From: Oscillospiraceae bacterium
GTDB taxonomy: Bacteria; Bacillota; Clostridia; Oscillospirales; JAAYXM01
Reading direction: 5' to 3'
Assembly: GCA_015068085.1 (NCBI GenBank)
Contig: SVLF01000008.1
Span: 1 to 64,000, forward strand
Length of the DNA stretch: 64,000 nucleotides
Shown: positions 60,801 through 64,000 of the stretch, in pieces
Layout: every line of letters starts with the position of its first letter
Numbering within the stretch: the first letter of the stretch is position 1
Notes under the pieces: model-generated
Seen by the model: only the letters and a program-made list of their open reading frames with translations
Databases searched by the model: none
Told to the model about the DNA's origin: nothing
Made by a program: the position numbers and the translations under genes

Positions 60801-61654
60801 TTACATGGAAACCGGATTCGAGCCAGGTGGGCGAGGCAGGCTTTGTAATCGCGGCAGTTGACGAAGACGGACGCGAAGGCACAGTAAGCTTTGAGATAAC
60901 CGTTTACGGAAGCACGACAGGCGCATCGGCAAATAAAGGCGAGAATGAATCTTCTTCCGGAAATGCCGGAGGTTCTGCCGGCGGCGGAGGCGGCGGTGGC
61001 GCCGCACCGACCGACAAGCCGGAAATTGATGATGGTAAGGCGGAAAGCGACAGCGAAAAATCACCCGAGGCCTCGGGTGAAACGGAGAAGCTCCGTTTCA
61101 CAGACACCGCTAACCACGCCTGGGCAGAGAATGCGATAAACGAGCTTGCGGCTGATGGAATAATAAAGGGCACGACTGCAAGCACATTCTCTCCGGCATC
61201 AAACATCACCCGCGCAGACTTTGCAATTCTCTTGGTGCGCGCGTTTAAGCTCAAAAGCGAAAATGCGGAGAACTTTGCAGATGTAAATGCATCCGATTAT
61301 TTCGCATCTGAGATTGCAATAGCACGCAATACCGGCATCGTCAACGGTATAGGTGATAACAAGTATGCTCCCCGCAACACCATCACTCGTCAGGATATGA
61401 TGGTAATCGTCCACCGCGCACTTAATAATAAGCCTCCCTTGCCTAAAGGGAGGGGGACCGTCGAAGACGGTGGAGGGATTTACCCCGACTTCGCCACTGT
61501 CGCACCTTACGCGAAGGAAGCTGTCACTGCACTTATTGGCGCAGGACTCGTCAACGGCAAGAGCGGTCTCATCGCCCCGGCGGATTACACAACAAGAGCC
61601 GAGGTCGCAGTGCTGATTAAGAGAATACTGGATTATAAAGCCTCCCTTGCCTAA
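54866..61654 (+). CDS. Giant SLH-anchored heparinase II/III-type polysaccharide lyase
   Basis: 2262 residues. Signal peptide to about residue 25. Two homologous carbohydrate-binding-like domains (about 28-180, 370-540; compare GSNWKIDTAKSGKVMVNGTKNAAR and GSNWTVNKVLSADIFYGGTTNAAR by position) alternate with Big_2-type Ig domains (about 185-370 and 540-825; SDDGVLSAVGAGNATVTV). A lyase part follows (about 830-1700): CxxC pairs TYICPGCE and CPNCKRLFP near 890-930, an alpha-toroid, then the heparinase II/III segment NSGHGHRDMLQIGVNAYG near 1425. Next come a putative Ig domain, a Gly/Ser/acidic linker and three SLH modules (about 2075-2262). Likely cuts a uronate-containing glycan at the cell wall. 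A palindromic repeat is translated inside the SLH part and another supplies the stop. Confidence 0.88.
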   Translation: MKKVISMLLVLSMLFGLMPTIALGAEGDSFDVTFLDLKEGCYLATTTVGSNWKIDTAKSGKVMVNGTKNAARWQVSATYAFLQIVAARGDLALKFTAPSEGTYDIIVHHQPYASGPNLDLYINDTYVGTVDGKDANGSHTIVREQKIAGVTLKAGEYANSIVMRASSGKFQFQGITFVETSSPAGISEIEAEVDNNEMFVGTTQKINVSAQLANGGSYDIAKGAEKIEYDVSDPSVATVSDDGVLSAVGAGNATVTVTATVNTKPYTATLDIIAKVPVINEMFVTVPRYILLDDADGETLTVSAKLTDGTDVDMSTATVSYTSQNEFASVSDNGIVTPVSEGIAQILVRVTTPDGKFKEKTVEIPISKEVIYPSFELYFNEEYAWDKVTSDGYFTADTHGSNWTVNKVLSADIFYGGTTNAARIQKDKVEYIYLKNYGDFAVDFTVPESGYYDLTAEAIQYISTGLAKFYVDGKYVGEYDTYASPGDIYTSVPKKLRSLYLEEGKTHTLLIRNGGKTSGGTNLFIRSVGFEGRAALDGISKVEIEKGRSTYAAGESDDYKIRVTQNNGAVYYLPLVSSDGSVEVTLPVTSSEENIVSVSDGSFKAKAPGRATLTTAGKLNGYDVSGSTTVTVSDVTYKEVDVNLYEDTIYFTGSSKMLEASVILSDGSVTDARNVSNVHYEISCDPEVAKIENGVFYALSEGEATVTAYATFNNTEKSVSKTVKIENVKLSAITAETEDTVVSALDEDGSRIIVTGVKNNGETVALDGETTIFSYENLTPDIIVADEGYAYYVSRGVGTVRVTAKNEAEGWEFSCDAKFISSSSKAEPTIYTNVMRENALKNAKTYDWAKSLVETTKKNADKWVENIDLLYDAVPTEGIPRGYTIATLTSPANMTYICPGCEVSVAKTTGAYSWVVDPINRPWKVQCPNCKRLFPSNDFESFYKLGITDEGTFSRELALENHRALFADEYAKTGRDYGYGYLKNELYSDKDSTWMVDDGFGWSPRDGVPGSDESVVTNPKWSTIAHYHHKLWNNNGAETSILSRALMDLYEAYLYTGDKKYGRAGVILLDRMADVYPAYDIQKVSLSYPHSHGGDYSGKTVGNIWETRVAEPLIRAYDAFYPMMDDSEVIKYLSERARTLKGVINPKTSGDLIRENIENNVIRESFRAAKEAKIFGNFGMHQLVVTLAAVALDVEKETNEMFDWLIKPFGETKVKVYDTVYQNREFNATVETKGGEMLTRYMNEVDRDGFGNEAGVGYNLLWLTEGLDIAETIYRYGADSALNLFENPKFVKMFNTFIKEHVGNGYVLHIGDSGAAGNKGKANIADSTLRAFNMLGDPQLAKNYYWAVGGELDDIHIDMFSDNSSLADRIQKIIDEEGEYKFVSENLTGFGLGLLRGGELVKSTGAIPDRDFRHDVWMYYGRNSGHGHRDMLQIGVNAYGFNFMPDLGYPEATGNDENRFQWVMNTLSHNTVVVNDDYQNGIYGGTPLHFDSTDTVQIMDVEAPNAYAETEEYRRTVVSVAASNEVAYTVDFFRVKGGKSHTYSFHTQSYMGYSTDDLTLVPQVDENGNYEDTYAGHDITAVYLDPATGKVVGEKEVEYGGDPNGLNFTAAYTTMFPRGYTWLTNVNRAKDIESGSFTVNFKQTDFNKQVADSSDLNMKYTAVNDWTPTGLGIVTGYAPRTASNKNVPGLDYMLIHRTSDEELDTLFTSVLQPYKGEEYIADIKSVPVLSGGEQVSENEAKAVRVTLTNGRVDYVIYAPDSEKTYAVSDKFINSGNKEIPVSFNFNGFVGVYTVNDEGKNIYSYMNDGTLIGEMSGIGKYTGEVVSFTEELTDKNYITVSFNEEVDLSRLAGEYIYIANTGTQNGSYRIISAEENEANSAYVDLFLGDVNVIKSYAQNANPEAGFLYNIAKFQKFEILLSEEYDVKPDLSLSISGKLSVSAGSSVSVDVNAGSEASSSFTFVGKVLPRGASVNSETGVVTWKPDSSQVGEAGFVIAAVDEDGREGTVSFEITVYGSTTGASANKGENESSSGNAGGSAGGGGGGGAAPTDKPEIDDGKAESDSEKSPEASGETEKLRFTDTANHAWAENAINELAADGIIKGTTASTFSPASNITRADFAILLVRAFKLKSENAENFADVNASDYFASEIAIARNTGIVNGIGDNKYAPRNTITRQDMMVIVHRALNNKPPLPKGRGTVEDGGGIYPDFATVAPYAKEAVTALIGAGLVNGKSGLIAPADYTTRAEVAVLIKRILDYKASLA
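61430..61493. repeat. Palindromic interspersed repeat translated within the SLH region (copy A)
   Basis: The stretch beginning AAGCCTCCCTTGCCTAAAGG contains nested dyads (CCTCCCTT/AAGGGAGG; ACCGTCGAAGACGGT) and ends in GGTGGAGGGATTTA. It is read in frame as a foreign Pro/Gly/Lys-rich insert (KPPLPKGRGTVEDGGGIYP) between the second and third SLH modules. A second copy lies 208 bases downstream. Confidence 0.82.
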
Positions 61655-61697
61655 AGGGAGGGGGACCGCCAAATGGCGGTGGAGGGATTTTATCCCC
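61637..61697. repeat. Palindromic interspersed repeat at the end of the giant gene (copy B)
   Basis: Same opening sequence as copy A from 61638, with a different inner stem (ACCGCCAAATGGCGGT) and the same GGTGGAGGGATTT end. The TAA stop of the lyase gene (61652-61654) lies inside its first arm, so the last residues (KASLA) are encoded by the repeat. Confidence 0.85.
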
Positions 61698-61719
61698 ACA
61701 AATAACAGGAGGTTTTACA

Positions 61720-63276
61720 ATGAAAAAACTTATCACTTTAACCCTTGCAACAATTATGCTGTTCGCGCTCTGTGCGTGCGGCGGCACAGGTACAATATCA
61801 GGCGATGTTTCTTACAATATCCCTGAGGGAAAGCAACTTCCCGATGATGCTGTACTTGACATAACAATTGCAAGCCATGCATCGTGGCCGTATCAGGAAG
61901 ACTGGGCAGTGTGGAACTACATCCGCGAAAGCATCGGCGGAACGCTTAATATAAACGCTGTTCCGGCAACCGATTTCGGGACAAAGTTCCCGCTTATTAT
62001 GGCGGCACCGGATTCCTTCCCCGATCTTATCGGATTTCAGGGAAAGCCCTCGGGCTTTGCAGATTACTGCGAACAGGGTGCATTTGTCGCGCTTGATGAT
62101 TACTCGGAATTCCTTCCGGACTACAACGCATTCTGGGACGGTCTTCCCGAAAAGGACCAGTGGATGAAAAACATCCGCAGGAGCGCGGACGGAAAAGTAT
62201 ATTACACTCCGAACTACGGTATGGAGAGATACACAAACCTCCGTACATGGCTTTACCGCAAGGATATTTTAGATAAGCACGGTCTTTCCGTTCCGGAAAC
62301 TACAGAGGAACTGTACAACGTTTCCAAAAAGCTCAAGGAGCTGTATCCGGATTCTTACCCGTTCTGCATGCGCGCCGGGCTTTCAAATATAAACGTTATC
62401 GGATGCTCGTGGAAGCCAAACTTCCATTACGGTGCATATTACGATTTTGAGAACGAAAAATGGTGCTACGGTGCAACCGAGGACACTATGAAAGAAATTG
62501 TCGAGTACTTAAACCGTATGGTAAAGGAAGGTCTTATTCCGTCAGACTTTATGACAATCAATGCTTCAACATGGCAGGAGCTTGTTTCCACAAACCGCGG
62601 ATTTATTATGCCGGAATATCAGGTGAGAATTGACTTCTTTAACGGTATTGCGCGTGAGCAGATGCCGGAATTCAACCTCACCGCTATGACTCCGCCGCGG
62701 GCAGATAACGGTATCGGCATTAACAAGAACAACAAATTCAATCAGGACCCGTCGGGCTACGGTGTTCTCAATACCGGAGATGAAGCGTCAATCGCAAACG
62801 CAATGCGCTATATCAACTGGTTCTATTCAGATGAAGGAAGTCAAATTCTTTCATGGGGCAAAGAAGGCGAAACATATGAGAATGTCGGCGACAAGCGTCA
62901 GTTTATAGTAGAAAACGAAGCGGACAACGCGCAGACGCTTTACGGCTTCAAGACGATAGGCACATATACGCGCATAGACCCCGAATGTATTGATGCATCT
63001 ATCTCCGAAGAACAGGCAGCAACGACTGACTTTATCATCGGAAACATTTACCCGCATCTTGACCCGACATTATATCTTGAGTTCTCGGCAGACGACAGCA
63101 AGGCTCTTGCAGACCTTAACACATCAATTAACACCCATGTTGAGGAAAACATCCAGAAGTTCATTATCGGTCAGCGTCCGATGAGTGAATGGGATTCTTT
63201 CCGTGATGAGCTTAATGAGCTTCCGGTAAACGAGCTTCTTGCACTGTACGAAAAGGTATATAACAACGTAAAGTAA
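61720..63276 (+). CDS. Extracellular solute-binding lipoprotein (LplA-type, glycan uptake)
   Basis: 518 residues, AGGAGG ribosome site. Lipoprotein signal with lipobox FALCAC (Cys near 18-20). The body is a family 1 sugar ABC substrate-binding fold of the large LplA class, e.g. LIMAAPDSFPDLIGFQGKP, GKVYYTPNYGMERYTN, RTWLYRKDILDKHGL and YINWFYSDEGSQIL. These bind oligosaccharides and hand them to LplB/YtcP-type permeases, which are not in the window but may follow. Directly downstream of the surface lyase, so likely imports its products. Confidence 0.9.
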   Translation: MKKLITLTLATIMLFALCACGGTGTISGDVSYNIPEGKQLPDDAVLDITIASHASWPYQEDWAVWNYIRESIGGTLNINAVPATDFGTKFPLIMAAPDSFPDLIGFQGKPSGFADYCEQGAFVALDDYSEFLPDYNAFWDGLPEKDQWMKNIRRSADGKVYYTPNYGMERYTNLRTWLYRKDILDKHGLSVPETTEELYNVSKKLKELYPDSYPFCMRAGLSNINVIGCSWKPNFHYGAYYDFENEKWCYGATEDTMKEIVEYLNRMVKEGLIPSDFMTINASTWQELVSTNRGFIMPEYQVRIDFFNGIAREQMPEFNLTAMTPPRADNGIGINKNNKFNQDPSGYGVLNTGDEASIANAMRYINWFYSDEGSQILSWGKEGETYENVGDKRQFIVENEADNAQTLYGFKTIGTYTRIDPECIDASISEEQAATTDFIIGNIYPHLDPTLYLEFSADDSKALADLNTSINTHVEENIQKFIIGQRPMSEWDSFRDELNELPVNELLALYEKVYNNVK

Positions 63277-63292
63277 AAGGAGGAAGAAAATC

Positions 63293-64000
63293 ATGAAAAA
63301 AGTAATATCTGTTATCCTTGCGCTTGCATTGTGCATAAGCCTTGTTCCTGCGGCGTTCGCAGCGGACACGGGCTATGAATGGGCACGTAACCCCAAGACA
63401 TATGTGTATGAGTTTAACAACAGTGCGCACACGACAAACACTGCGGAAGCGGACAATTGGTTGCATAAGGTAGAACACAGCATCACAACCGCTGCTTCCG
63501 GTACTCAGGAATGGGGATTTGTGGGACTCCAGAATTTCCATAATTTTTACACAACAGATACATGGCTTAATATGGCAGCACATGTAAAAGAAGACGGAGG
63601 TACGCCATATTTCGGACCGGGAACGGATGTACCGACCGGAGCATATAAAACTGCATTCGGGCTTGAGCTTGATGTTGACGCATCGGGAAAGTACACGCCG
63701 AGCATCACCTTCAAAACCGGAACATCTGCCCCGATAGTTGATATTTTTCTTGTGGAAAAGCCTGCTGATGAAAATGAAGCCAAAGACTGGTATTCATCAG
63801 TGAAATATAATGATAGCGGAGCTGCAAGCGGGATTAATATCGGTAATTTCTATAATCACGTTGAGGAAACAGATTCAAGCAACAGAATTGGTATAGGCAT
63901 AAATATGTACGGTTCAACAACCGTAAACAAAACGGTTGCGCTCTCTCCTGTAACTCTTGATGCGAATAAAAATTATTTTCTTCTCATCGTTCCGTGCGGA
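63293..64000 (+). CDS. Secreted protein, partial (runs off the window end)
   Basis: Open from ATG 63293 (AGGAGGAAG 7 bases upstream) to the last base, 236 codons without a stop. A signal peptide (MKKVISVILALALCISLVP ending AAFAA) opens closely like that of the lyase at 54866. The visible mature part is beta-rich with an EFNNSAHTTNTAEADNW stretch and VDASGKYTPSITFKTG, compatible with a carbohydrate-binding domain of a further large surface enzyme. Sixteen bases after the solute-binding protein, so same operon. Confidence 0.75.
   Translation, partial: MKKVISVILALALCISLVPAAFAADTGYEWARNPKTYVYEFNNSAHTTNTAEADNWLHKVEHSITTAASGTQEWGFVGLQNFHNFYTTDTWLNMAAHVKEDGGTPYFGPGTDVPTGAYKTAFGLELDVDASGKYTPSITFKTGTSAPIVDIFLVEKPADENEAKDWYSSVKYNDSGAASGINIGNFYNHVEETDSSNRIGIGINMYGSTTVNKTVALSPVTLDANKNYFLLIVPCG

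Noticed and set aside
61430-61697. Repeat copies as rho-independent terminators
   Set aside because: Copy A is inside a coding region read through in frame, so the element is not primarily a terminator, although copy B might reduce read-through to the next gene.

Overview
The window looks like chromosome of a Gram-positive, anaerobic Clostridia-type bacterium, probably a gut Oscillospirales relative. The support is AGGAGG-type ribosome sites, sigma-A promoters with 17-base spacers, an EF-G-like TetM-family GTPase, a T-box in front of thrS, the spore genes yqfC-yqfD, an ECF vitamin transporter and several S-layer-homology (SLH) surface proteins. The species cannot be fixed from sequence alone. 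No rRNA or CRISPR array is present; there are two tRNAs.

Layout. 1-3.5 kb: accessory, AT-rich DNA with a phage tail gene cut by the window edge, an 11-bp tandem repeat, a promoter feeding a chain of small hairpins, a Bro-N/DinD-like gene and a DUF2971 gene. 3.6-10.1 kb: TetM-like GTPase, Leloir galactose genes galK-galE-galT, and a GH25 lysozyme. 10.2-19.6 kb: two AAA+/DUF4143 ATPases bracketing a RibU-like transporter, a membrane-anchored DUF5050 protein, a tandem pair of SIS-domain proteins behind a large inverted repeat, an amidohydrolase, a TSUP exporter and a LysR regulator. 19.6-22.6 kb: T-box and thrS, then a 0.6-kb remnant of an element integrated at tRNA-Gly(CCC). The remnant carries what looks like a complete type I toxin-antitoxin locus, an integrase stub and a promoter-to-terminator small RNA. 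22.7-28.1 kb: XRE regulator divergent from a small lipoprotein around a 22-bp palindrome, a phosphodiesterase-like protein, PRPP synthetase, KDG kinase and an Ldh_2 dehydrogenase.

28.3-36.3 kb: SLH surface-protein island. Two SLH genes have promoters with a 19-base spacer and a conserved dyad, the hallmark of MerR-family control, and a MerR/GyrI-like regulator gene lies between them. 36.4-42.5 kb: housekeeping and metabolic genes (M20 peptidase, PHP phosphatase, YbaK deacylase, PsiE-like protein, D-2-hydroxyacid dehydrogenase, alpha/beta hydrolase, GT2 glycosyltransferase). 42.7-46.6 kb: SDR-E1alpha-E1beta operon and its LacI regulator, each preceded by a GAAACGTTTC-type operator. 46.7-53.5 kb: yqfC-yqfD-phoH-ybeY-dgkA-rlmD, then an SGNH hydrolase, a hotdog thioesterase and a tRNA-dihydrouridine synthase. 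53.6-64 kb: a polysaccharide-use locus, with an AraC regulator divergent from a 2262-residue SLH-anchored heparinase II/III-type lyase, a solute-binding lipoprotein and a further secreted protein that runs off the end.

The lyase locus would bind and cut a uronic-acid-containing glycan at the cell surface and feed fragments to an ABC transporter; the KDG kinase at 26 kb could act on the resulting 2-keto-3-deoxygluconate, though that link is inference. The most original content is non-coding: the tRNA-flanked toxin-antitoxin remnant, the MerR/SLH promoter pair, a mobile palindromic repeat translated inside an SLH domain, and several large palindromes.
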